A stretch of DNA of 7,363 nt from Micromonosporaceae bacterium (GTDB taxonomy: Bacteria; Actinomycetota; Actinomycetes; Mycobacteriales; Micromonosporaceae), in the NCBI GenBank assembly GCA_019689695.1, contig JADGHA010000201.1:1-7363 (forward strand). The letters are read 5' to 3'. Each line of letters opens with the position of its first letter. The stretch's first letter is position 1. The position numbers and the translations under genes are program-made. Below are positions 1-5,550 of this stretch, in pieces. Below the pieces are notes generated by a model. The model was not told the origin of the DNA. It ran no database searches and worked only from the letters and a program-made list of their open reading frames with translations.

Positions 1-31
1 GCAACGCGTTCCACCGGGCGTACCGGTCCAC
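1..31 (-). CDS. 5' end of a divergent gene, possibly a DeoR/GlpR-family regulator (partial, cut by window edge)
   Basis: Read on the minus strand from a GTG at 31, the frame gives MDRYARWNAL and runs off the left edge. A purine-rich Shine-Dalgarno (AGAAGGGGG, 47 down to 39) sits seven bases before this GTG, which is why I accept so short a stretch as a gene start. From memory of the family, many actinobacterial DeoR/GlpR-type sugar regulators begin with an M-D-R-Y-x-R-W-N-x-L segment just before their winged helix-turn-helix. A regulator divergent from a sugar-kinase/nagA operon would also fit the context, as a local repressor responding to a sugar phosphate. Only ten residues are visible, so the family is an inference; the presence of a start is better supported than its identity. 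Confidence 0.5.
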   Translation of the reverse strand, partial: MDRYARWNAL

Positions 32-38
32 GTCGCGG

Positions 39-47
39 CCCCCTTCT
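39..47 (-). promoter_or_regulatory. Shine-Dalgarno of the divergent minus-strand gene
   Basis: On the minus strand this reads AGAAGGGGG, followed by seven bases and a GTG at 31. It is the strongest ribosome binding site in the left intergenic region. It decides the start of the truncated divergent gene. Confidence 0.5.
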
Positions 48-82
48 GCCTCCCACCTCCCGATTCCAGCCGCCGAAGTGAC

Positions 83-99
83 CATTCGGTGACTGAATG
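83..99. promoter_or_regulatory. 17-bp palindrome, candidate operator
   Basis: CATTCGGTGACTGAATG has perfect 5-bp outer arms (CATTC/GAATG) and a partly symmetric core. Only the centre base and one symmetric pair of positions break the dyad. It lies in the control region between the divergent gene at 31 and the kinase start at 295. It is directly upstream of a GATAAT hexamer (107-112) that could be a -10 element for the plus-strand operon. The size and symmetry fit a site for a dimeric repressor, but which regulator binds is unknown. Confidence 0.4.
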
Positions 100-101
100 T
101 C

Positions 102-120
102 TGCACGATAATGCGCGAAA
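102..120 (+). repeat. Direct repeat copy 1 (candidate operator; includes a -10-like GATAAT)
   Basis: TGCACGATAATGCGCGAAA matches TGCACAATAGCGCGCGAAC at 189-207 in 16 of 19 positions. It includes GATAAT at 107-112, one mismatch from the sigma-70 -10 consensus, though I see no convincing -35 at the right distance. DeoR-family regulators often bind repeated sites, so this pair could be operators for the divergent gene's product. It could equally be a duplicated promoter element. Confidence 0.35.
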
Positions 121-188
121 TGGCGGTTTGCCAAGCGTACGAGTGCGCGATTCGTCCCGGGCGGGCCTGGCGCGGTACGGCGGGATCC

Positions 189-207
189 TGCACAATAGCG
201 CGCGAAC
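189..207 (+). repeat. Direct repeat copy 2 (candidate operator)
   Basis: TGCACAATAGCGCGCGAAC is the second copy of the repeat at 102-120, 87 bp downstream (start to start). It lies about 90 bp before the kinase start. The shared parts are TGCAC, ATA and GCGCGAA. The region 100-294 has no supported gene on either strand. Open frames there have unnatural composition and overlap the operon's control DNA. Confidence 0.35.
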
Positions 208-294
208 TTCAGACATATCGCGCGAGTACGAACGCGAGAGCGGCGAGTCTGGGGATGGTGGGTCGGTCGAGCAGCAGGACGGCGGTGGTCGGGC

Positions 295-1344
295 GTGGGC
301 TCCGGCGAGCGGGGTAGGTCCCCGGCACCGGATGCCGGCGGCGAGGTCGTCATCGCGATGGACGTCGGTGGCACCCGCATCAAGTGCGCACTGGTGGACC
401 GCGCCGGGCGCGTGCGGCACACCGAGCGGCACCCGACCGCGGCCGAACGCGGACCCGAGGCCGTCGTACTGTCCATGATGGAAATCCTGGACGCGCTCGC
501 CGGCAAGGCCCGCGCCGAGGGCTGGTCACCGGCGGCGGCCGGCGTCGTGGTGCCGGGCGTGGTCGACGAGGCGGCCGGGGTCGCCGCCTGGTCGTCCAAT
601 GTGGGTTTCCGCGACGTGCCGCTGCGCGACCCGATCGCCGCGCGGCTCGGACTGCCGGTGGCGGTCGGCCACGACGTGCGGGCCGGCGGCCTCGCCGAGG
701 CCCGGCTCGGCGGCGGGAGGGACGGCCAGCACGTGCTCTTCGTCGCGATCGGCACCGGGATCGCCGCGGCGAGCGTGGTCGGCGGGCGGACGTACGCGGG
801 CGCGCACGGCGCGGCCGGCGAGCTGGGGCACGTGGTGGTGCGCCCCGGCGGTCCGCGATGCGGCTGCGGCGGACGCGGCTGCCTGGAGTCGATCGCCTCG
901 GCCGCCGCCCTCGCCCGCCGGTACAACGCCCTCACCACGCCACGCCCGGACGCCGCCGACGACTCGCCCACGGCCACCACAGTCCGAGGTCACCAGGCCA
1001 CCGCACCTGGCGGCGGGAAGGCCACAGTCTCCGCGGCGGAGGTGGTCGCCCGGGCGGGCGCGGGCGACCCGGCCGCCCGGCAGGCGTGGCAGGAGGCGAT
1101 CGACGCGCTCGCGGACGGGCTGTTCATCGCGCAGTCGCTGTTCGACCCCGACACCGTGGTGCTCGGCGGCGGTCTCGCCGAAGCGGGCGAGGATCTGCTC
1201 GGTCCCCTGCGCACCGCGCTGCGCGCCCGGCTCGTTTTCCAGTACGAGCCGCGGCTGGTGCGCGCCACGCTCGGCGACGAGGCCGGCTGCCTGGGCGCCG
1301 CCCTGCTCGCCCTCGACCTGTCCGCGGCGGAGGCCGCCCGGTGA
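295..1344 (+). CDS. ROK-family sugar kinase, probable N-acetylglucosamine kinase (NagK type)
   Basis: Cytoplasmic ATP-dependent sugar kinase of the ROK family, 349 residues. Visible motifs: phosphate-binding DVGGTRIK (23-30); catalytic Asp in GHD (D127, where the family usually has N-D); ATP-binding GTG (153-155); GAAGELGH (172-179); and the zinc motif CGCGGRGC (189-196), with H179, C189, C191 and C196 as ligands. There is no N-terminal DNA-binding domain, so it is an enzyme rather than a NagC-like repressor. GTG 295 is chosen because the next start, ATG 358, would cut the first beta strand (EVVIAMDVGG), and an in-frame stop at 196-198 with no other start between limits extension; its ribosome site is weak (GGTGGT, 284-289). 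The next gene, nagA, suggests GlcNAc as substrate, giving GlcNAc-6-P. Glucose or ManNAc remain possible. A Pro/Ala/Thr/Gly-rich stretch (about 212-245) is extra compared with typical members of about 300-320 residues. Confidence 0.85.
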   Translation: MGSGERGRSPAPDAGGEVVIAMDVGGTRIKCALVDRAGRVRHTERHPTAAERGPEAVVLSMMEILDALAGKARAEGWSPAAAGVVVPGVVDEAAGVAAWSSNVGFRDVPLRDPIAARLGLPVAVGHDVRAGGLAEARLGGGRDGQHVLFVAIGTGIAAASVVGGRTYAGAHGAAGELGHVVVRPGGPRCGCGGRGCLESIASAAALARRYNALTTPRPDAADDSPTATTVRGHQATAPGGGKATVSAAEVVARAGAGDPAARQAWQEAIDALADGLFIAQSLFDPDTVVLGGGLAEAGEDLLGPLRTALRARLVFQYEPRLVRATLGDEAGCLGAALLALDLSAAEAAR

Positions 1345-1386
1345 GCTGGGTTCCGGGACAGGGGTACGGCGGCTTGAGTCGGACCG

Positions 1387-1444
1387 AGCGGACATTCGGT
1401 GCCGCCACGGCCCCAGCGGACATGGACGCGGCCCCAGCGGACAT
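1387..1444 (+). repeat. Three-copy AGCGGACAT repeat between kinase gene and nagA
   Basis: AGCGGACAT occurs at 1387-1395, 1415-1423 and 1436-1444. The last two copies belong to an exact 16-bp repeat, CGGCCCCAGCGGACAT (1408-1423 and 1429-1444), spaced 21 bp apart. They fill much of the 136-bp gap between the kinase stop and nagA. Copy 1 continues as GACATTCGGT, which resembles one arm of the palindrome at 83-99 (minus strand GACATTCAGT). This could be a secondary operator array in front of nagA or simply a local duplication. No clear promoter hexamers were found. Confidence 0.55.
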
Positions 1445-1480
1445 TGATCGGCCAGCGGCCGTGCGGCGAAGGGAGGCAGC

Positions 1481-2593
1481 ATGCGGGTAGCCGGGCGGGT
1501 GGTCACCCCTACCGGCGTGCTCGACAGCGGGTACGTCGAGGTGGACGGCGACCGGATCACGGCGGTCGGCCGCGGCGGCGGTGGCGGTTCACAGTGGATA
1601 GTCCCCGGCTTCGTGGACATCCACGTGCACGGCGGGGGCGGGCACAGCTTCACCACCGGCGACCCGGACGCGGCCCGCGGCGCGGCCGAATTCCACCTCC
1701 GGCGGGGCACCACCACCATGCTGGCCAGCCTGGTCAGCTCCCCGTACGAGCTGATGCGGGAAGCCACCGCCGCGTTCGCCCCGCTGGTCGCCGAGGGCGT
1801 GCTCGCCGGCATCCACTACGAAGGTCCCTACCTGTCCGAGACGCGCTGCGGCGCGCAGAACCCGGCGTACCTGCGCGATCCGTCCATGGCGGAGCTGGCC
1901 GACCTGCTCGAGCTGGGCGGCGGCGCGGTCCGCATGGTCACCCTCGCCCCGGAGCGGGCCGGCGCGCTGGACGCGATCAGGATGCTCACCGCGAACGGCG
2001 TCGTGGCGGCGGTCGGGCACACCGACGCCACGTACGAGCAGACCCTGGCCGCGGTGGACGCGGGCGCCCGGGTCGGCACGCACCTGTTCAACGGCATGCG
2101 CCCACCACACCACCGCGACCCCGGCCCGGTGCTGGCCCTGCTCAGCCAAGCGGCGACCACCTGCGAGCTGATCGCCGACGGAGTGCACCTGCACGACGGC
2201 ACGCTCGCCTTCGCCGCCTCGGTGGCCGGGCCCGACCGGGCAGCCCTGATCACCGACGCCATTGACGCGACCGGCATGCCCGACGGCAACTACGATCTGG
2301 GCGGACAGGCGGTGGTGGTGCGCGACGGCGAGGCACGGCTTGCCACCCGGGACGGCTCCCCCGGCAGCATCGCCGGAAGCACCCTGACGATGGATGCCGC
2401 GCTGCGCCGCGCGGTCCATGCTGGAGTCCCGGTGGCGGCGGCCTGCCGGATGGCCTCGACCACACCGGCCCGCGCTGTCGGCCTGGGCGACGCCGTCGGC
2501 GCGCTCGTCCCCGGCCTGCGCGCGGACCTGGTCGTGCTCGACACTGACCTGCAGGTGGTCCAGGTCATGCGGGCCGGAAGCTGGGTCACATAG
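1481..2593 (+). CDS. nagA: N-acetylglucosamine-6-phosphate deacetylase
   Basis: Cytoplasmic amidohydrolase that removes acetate from GlcNAc-6-phosphate to give glucosamine-6-phosphate. It is 370 residues, a normal family length. The metal and substrate residues expected of NagA are in order: HVH in the first strand (H48, H50), E114 in HYEGPY, H180 in VGHTDATYEQ, H201 in THLFNGM, H236 in DGVHL, and the catalytic Asp D259 in TDAIDATG. The GSIAGSTLTM segment (295-304) and a C-terminal GLRADLVVLD (345-354) closing the small beta domain are also typical. ATG 1481 has an excellent ribosome site (AAGGGAGG, 1469-1476). It lies 136 bp after the kinase gene and 30 bp before the SDR gene, suggesting one transcript, perhaps with an internal promoter. 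The next enzyme, glucosamine-6-P deaminase, is not in this window. Confidence 0.95.
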   Translation: MRVAGRVVTPTGVLDSGYVEVDGDRITAVGRGGGGGSQWIVPGFVDIHVHGGGGHSFTTGDPDAARGAAEFHLRRGTTTMLASLVSSPYELMREATAAFAPLVAEGVLAGIHYEGPYLSETRCGAQNPAYLRDPSMAELADLLELGGGAVRMVTLAPERAGALDAIRMLTANGVVAAVGHTDATYEQTLAAVDAGARVGTHLFNGMRPPHHRDPGPVLALLSQAATTCELIADGVHLHDGTLAFAASVAGPDRAALITDAIDATGMPDGNYDLGGQAVVVRDGEARLATRDGSPGSIAGSTLTMDAALRRAVHAGVPVAAACRMASTTPARAVGLGDAVGALVPGLRADLVVLDTDLQVVQVMRAGSWVT

Positions 2594-2607
2594 GCGAAAG
2601 CTGGGTC
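2578..2607 (+). repeat. 10-bp direct repeat spanning the nagA stop codon
   Basis: AAGCTGGGTC occurs at 2578-2587 (last codons of nagA) and again at 2598-2607, just before the SDR ribosome site. The spacing is 20 bp. It looks like a short duplication of the gene's end. Confidence 0.5.
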
Positions 2608-2623
2608 GGGTGAAGGGAGCGCG

Positions 2624-3316
2624 ATGGACGCGACGGTGATCGTGACCGGTGGCACCGGTGGGCTGGGCGCGGCGGTCACCGAGGCGTTCCTCAGCGACGG
2701 CTGGCGGGTCGTGGTCCCGTGGGTGGCCGAGGCCGAGCTGGCCCGGGTGACCGCACATGAGCGGCTGGAGCTGGTCAAGGCCGACCTGTTCGACCCGCAC
2801 GCCGCGACGGGTGTCGCGGTCGCGGCCGCCGCCCGGCCGGACATGCCGCTGCTCGCGCTGGTGAACCTGGTCGGCGGGTACGCGATCGGCGGGCTGGTGC
2901 ACGAGGTGCCGGTGGAGGAGTTCGAGCGGATGCTCACCCTCAACCTGCGCCCCACCTACCTGATGACCCAGGCCGTGGTACCGCACCTGCTGGCGGCCGG
3001 CGGCGGTGCCGTAGTGTGCGTCGGGTCCAGGGCGGCGGTGAGTCCCTTTCCGGGCGCCGCCGGGTACGTGACCGCGAAGGCCGCCGTGGTGGCGTTCGCG
3101 CAGGCGGTCGCGGTCGAGTACCGCGAGCACGGAGTCCGCTGCAACGCGGTGCTGCCCAGCGTGATCGACACTCCGGCGAACCGGCTCGCCCAGCCGGACG
3201 CCGACCACAGCCGGTGGGTGCCGCCGGCCGAGATCGCCGCAGTGATCCGGTTCCTCGCCAGCCCCGCCTCGGCTCCAACCAGCGGCGCGGCCATCCCGGT
3301 CTACGGCCGGGCCTGA
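2624..3316 (+). CDS. SDR-family NAD(P)-dependent oxidoreductase
   Basis: Classical short-chain dehydrogenase/reductase of 230 residues with a single Rossmann domain. Visible: cofactor loop TGGTGGLG (8-15) right at the N terminus; catalytic tetrad N107 (TLNL), S135 (VGSRAA), Y148 and K152 (YVTAK); and the NAVLPSVIDTP segment (174-183) after the active site. The usual NNAG motif is replaced by NLVGG (81-85). ATG 2624 follows a strong ribosome site (GAAGGGAG, 2612-2619) and lies 30 bp after nagA, so it is probably the third gene of the operon. No substrate can be read from the sequence. Its position suggests a role on an amino sugar or a related carbonyl or hydroxyl compound, but many SDRs are annotated simply as 3-oxoacyl-ACP-reductase-like. 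Family call is secure; function is not. Confidence 0.9.
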   Translation: MDATVIVTGGTGGLGAAVTEAFLSDGWRVVVPWVAEAELARVTAHERLELVKADLFDPHAATGVAVAAAARPDMPLLALVNLVGGYAIGGLVHEVPVEEFERMLTLNLRPTYLMTQAVVPHLLAAGGGAVVCVGSRAAVSPFPGAAGYVTAKAAVVAFAQAVAVEYREHGVRCNAVLPSVIDTPANRLAQPDADHSRWVPPAEIAAVIRFLASPASAPTSGAAIPVYGRA

Positions 3317-3346
3317 GCGCGATACGCGACGCTTGTTCGACCGTTC

Positions 3347-3364
3347 CCGGCGCCGGCATCGGCG
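3347..3364. terminator. Possible weak hairpin between convergent SDR and PAP2 genes
   Basis: The 70-bp gap between the SDR stop and the PAP2 stop contains CGCCG-GCAT-CGGCG (3351-3364), overlapping the perfect palindrome CCGGCGCCGG (3347-3356). A stem of five GC pairs with a 4-base loop could slow either polymerase. There is no T-run, so it is not a standard intrinsic terminator. Confidence 0.2.
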
Positions 3365-3386
3365 GCATCACGCCATTGGGTCGCCG

Positions 3387-4187
3387 TCACCCACCCCGGC
3401 TCTGCTCACCGCCGTCAAGCTGGCCCGCCCCCACCGCGGCGCGCTGGTCGGCCGCGTCGCGCTGGTCGGCCGCGTCGCGGCGCCCCACCGCCACCCCGTC
3501 CCACGGCGCCCGCGCCAGCAGCCGATCCAGGAAGACGCCGAGCAGCAGGCCGGCGACCGAGTCGGTCAGCCAGTGGAAGTTCAGGTAGACCGTGGTGACG
3601 AAGACGATCGCCGGCGGTGCGAACCGCAGCCACCGCCGCACGCCCGCGGCCAGCCACGGCGCGAGCAGCAGCGCCAGTACGCCGTACCAGACGACCGTGT
3701 TGACCATGTGCCCGGACGGGTAGGACCGGCTGTACTCCCCGGGCGGCAGGGTGTTGAACAGGTCGACCGCGTCCGGCAGCGTGGAGTTGGGCGCTGCCCG
3801 GTCGGTCCACAGCTTGATCGGCAGGATCGCCACCCCGGTGAGCAGGAAGGCCGCCGCCACCGGCAGCACCGGCCGGGCCGACCGCCCGCGCACCGCCAGG
3901 CCTGCCGCGATGATCAGGCAGATCACCGTCAGCGGGCCGCCGTTGCCGAGAAAGTTGAAGGCCCGGGCCAGCCAGTAGGTCCCCCCGGTGCGGTGTCCGA
4001 CGCACCAGTCGGAGACGGCCTTGTCGACATCGAGCAGGACACCCGCGGCCAGCAGCCCGGTGAGCGCGGCGAACCCAGCCAGCAGCGCCAGGTCGAGCCA
4101 CCAGCCCGCCGGCCAAACCGGTCGCGGCCGCAGCCCGGCCGGCTGGAACAGCCGGCGCGCCGCAGGTGCGAGGCGTGTCACTGCCAC
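3387..4187 (-). CDS. PAP2-superfamily membrane phosphatase-like protein with altered active site
   Basis: Integral membrane protein of 266 residues, of the type-2 phosphatidic acid phosphatase superfamily that removes phosphate from lipids such as polyprenyl pyrophosphates or phosphatidic acid. Hydrophobic segments lie near 31-51, 85-99, 107-124, 165-180, 190-204 and 207-223. Motif C1 is KLWTDRAAP (125-133): the first Lys, the middle Arg and the final Pro are kept, but the usual Arg before Pro is Ala132. C2 is YPSGH (156-160), intact. C3 is TTVYLNFHWLTD (198-209): nucleophile His205 and Asp209 are kept, but the usual Ser-Arg is Thr-Thr. The start is uncertain; the frame stays open far upstream, and GTG 4187 is chosen because it leaves a short arginine-rich cytoplasmic tail before the first membrane segment (GTG 4181 also possible). 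The C terminus is hydrophilic and contains a tandem DAADQR duplication. Substrate unknown; it may be a low-activity or specialised relative. Confidence 0.85.
   Translation of the reverse strand: MAVTRLAPAARRLFQPAGLRPRPVWPAGWWLDLALLAGFAALTGLLAAGVLLDVDKAVSDWCVGHRTGGTYWLARAFNFLGNGGPLTVICLIIAAGLAVRGRSARPVLPVAAAFLLTGVAILPIKLWTDRAAPNSTLPDAVDLFNTLPPGEYSRSYPSGHMVNTVVWYGVLALLLAPWLAAGVRRWLRFAPPAIVFVTTVYLNFHWLTDSVAGLLLGVFLDRLLARAPWDGVAVGRRDAADQRDAADQRAAVGAGQLDGGEQSRGG
3441..3476 (-). repeat. 18-bp exact tandem duplication in the PAP2 C-terminal tail
   Basis: GCGCTGGTCGGCCGCGTC occurs twice head to tail (3441-3458, 3459-3476). It is in frame and encodes DAADQR twice in the charged tail after the last membrane segment. 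The unit length keeps the reading frame. Confidence 0.8.
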
Positions 4188-4202
4188 GCCGCAAGACGCT
4201 AC

Positions 4203-4264
4203 CCCGACCAGCCCAGGTGGTGCGCCCGACCAGCCCAGGTGCGTGCGCCCGACCAGCCCAGGTG
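4203..4264. repeat. Three tandem 17-bp repeats in the divergent PAP2/DUF4032 intergenic region
   Basis: CCCGACCAGCCCAGGTG is exact at 4203-4219, 4225-4241 and 4248-4264 (spacing 22 and 23 bp). It is separated by short GTGCGC-like linkers. The array occupies half of the 124-bp gap between the PAP2 start (4187) and the DUF4032 start (4312). The near-two-helical-turn spacing would place copies on one face of the DNA, as in cooperative operators. The unequal spacing puts the copies in different frames, which argues against their being protein-coding. The unit is not a palindrome. A local duplication without function is the alternative. Confidence 0.75.
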
Positions 4265-4311
4265 CTGTGCGACGAGCCACGCCGGGCGGCGGGCGGGCGC
4301 CCGTAGCCGGC

Positions 4312-5523
4312 ATGCTTGGACGCGTGCGGATCACCTCGGCCCTGATCGACCCGGCGCTGCTCGCCCTGCCCTGGTCCACGCCGCTGGAGGAGTGGCCGGC
4401 CGACCAGCTGGTGGCGCTGCCCCAGGGCCTCTCCCGGCACGTGGTCCGGTTCGTCCGGCTGGCCGGAACGGTGTACGCCGTCAAGGAGACCAGCGAACGG
4501 GTCGCCGAGCGCGAGTACGACCTGCTGCGCGCGCTCGAGCGGATCGACTTCCCGGCGGTGCAGGCGGTGGCGATCGTGGCCGACCGGGAGGACGCCGCCG
4601 GCAAGCCGCTGGACCCCGTGCTGATCACCCGGCACCTGCAGTTCTCCCTGCCGTACCGGGCGGTGTTCTCGCACACGCTGCGGCCGGACACGATGAACCG
4701 GCTGCTCGACGCGCTCGCCGTGCTCCTGGTCCGGATGCACCTGACCGGCTTCTTCTGGGGGGACTGCTCGCTGTCGAACACGCTGTTCCGGCGCGACGCC
4801 GGCGCCTTCGCCGCGTACCTGGTCGACGCGGAGACCGGGGCGCTACGGCCGAAGCTCTCCGATGGCCAGCGCAACGAGGACCTGGAGGTCGCCCGGGTCA
4901 ACATCTACGGCGAGTCGCTCGACCTGCAGGCCGCCGGCCTGCTGCACGAGGCGATCGACCCTGAGGTGGTCAGCGAGGAGGTGGTCCAGCGGTACGAAGG
5001 GCTGTGGCACGAGCTGACCTACGAACAGCAGCTCAGCCTCGACGACCGGCACAACATGGAAAAGCGCATCCGCCGCCTCAACGAGCTCGGCTTCGACGTG
5101 GCCGAGGTGTCCATGTCGCTGGTGGACGGCGGCTCGGTGCGAATCCGGCCCAAGGTGGTGGACGCCGGCTACCACAGCCGGCGGTTGCTGCGGCTGACCG
5201 GCCTGGACGCCGAGGAGAACCAGGCCCGGCAGCTGCTCAACGACCTGGACGCGTACCGGGCGGAGAGCGACCTGACCGACGAGCAGCAGGCCGCGCACCG
5301 CTGGTTGACCGAGGTGTTCGAGCCGGTGGTGCGGGCGGTGCCGGCACAGCTTCGTGGCAAGCTGGAGCCGACCGAGCTGTTCGTGCAGGTCATCAACCAC
5401 CGCTGGCGGCTGTCTGAGGAGGCGGGGCGGGACGTGGGTCTGGCCCCCGCGGTCCAGTCCTTCCTCGCCGACGTGCTGGTCCACCGGCCCGACGAGCAGG
5501 CCGTCCTCGGCTTCACCCCGTAG
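4312..5523 (+). CDS. DUF4032 protein with N-terminal protein-kinase-like (LPS kinase-like) domain
   Basis: Soluble protein of 403 residues with no signal peptide or membrane segment. Residues about 35-215 have protein-kinase-like fold hallmarks: VYAVKET with ATP-binding Lys58; a likely helix-C Glu68 (AEREYDLL); catalytic loop GDCSLSN (D151, N156) after RMHLTGFFW; and a DFG-equivalent Asp172 in LVDAETG. This resembles the WaaP/Kdo-kinase side of the superfamily. The C-terminal half (about 225-395) carries conserved blocks such as RIRRLNELGFDVAE and VDAGYHSRRLLRLTGLDAEE, which I recognise as DUF4032. All catalytic residues are kept, so it may well phosphorylate something, but no substrate is known to me. 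ATG 4312 and GTG 4324 (giving VRITSALIDP, how remembered homologues begin) are both possible; neither has a clear ribosome site. It is divergent from PAP2 and convergent with the channel gene. Confidence 0.85.
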   Translation: MLGRVRITSALIDPALLALPWSTPLEEWPADQLVALPQGLSRHVVRFVRLAGTVYAVKETSERVAEREYDLLRALERIDFPAVQAVAIVADREDAAGKPLDPVLITRHLQFSLPYRAVFSHTLRPDTMNRLLDALAVLLVRMHLTGFFWGDCSLSNTLFRRDAGAFAAYLVDAETGALRPKLSDGQRNEDLEVARVNIYGESLDLQAAGLLHEAIDPEVVSEEVVQRYEGLWHELTYEQQLSLDDRHNMEKRIRRLNELGFDVAEVSMSLVDGGSVRIRPKVVDAGYHSRRLLRLTGLDAEENQARQLLNDLDAYRAESDLTDEQQAAHRWLTEVFEPVVRAVPAQLRGKLEPTELFVQVINHRWRLSEEAGRDVGLAPAVQSFLADVLVHRPDEQAVLGFTP

Positions 5524-5550
5524 CACCGTGGCCGGGCTTCACCCCGTAGC
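5509..5550 (+). repeat. 16-bp direct repeat duplicating the 3' end of the DUF4032 gene
   Basis: GGCTTCACCCCGTAGC at 5509-5524 (last codons, stop TAG and one base) recurs exactly at 5535-5550, 26 bp downstream. The second copy lies outside the gene. It looks like a tail duplication across the stop codon. Confidence 0.75.

Noticed and set aside
89..478. Two plus-strand open frames starting at 89 and 111 in the control region
   Set aside because: No good ribosome site, composition unlike the neighbours, and they run into the kinase gene in other frames.
295..1344. ROK protein as a NagC/XylR-type repressor
   Set aside because: There is no helix-turn-helix domain before the DVGGT motif, and the catalytic Asp and zinc motif of a kinase are present.
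526..1812. Minus-strand open frame of 428 codons across the kinase gene and nagA
   Set aside because: Antisense shadow in GC-rich DNA; the plus strand there carries two clear enzymes with complete motifs.
2556..2567. TGGTCCAGGTCA as a DasR-type operator
   Set aside because: Only 9 of 12 positions fit TGGTCTAGACCA as I remember it, the second half is broken, and it lies inside the end of nagA.
1589..3208. Minus-strand open frame of 539 codons across nagA and the SDR gene
   Set aside because: Low-complexity His/Arg/Gly-rich translation without recognisable domains. The real genes lie on the plus strand.
4203..4264. Three-copy repeat as a CRISPR array
   Set aside because: The gaps between copies are only 5-6 bp and nearly identical in sequence, so there are no spacers; no cas genes are nearby.
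4188..4904. Long N-terminal extension of the PAP2 protein
   Set aside because: The frame is open, but the added residues are antisense to the DUF4032 kinase domain and cross the repeat array. The PAP2 fold needs no extra domain.
3333..4964. Plus-strand open frame of 543 codons
   Set aside because: It is a Pro/Arg/Gln/Gly-rich shadow of the PAP2 gene on the other strand and of the DUF4032 gene. It has no domain pattern and crosses the divergent control region.
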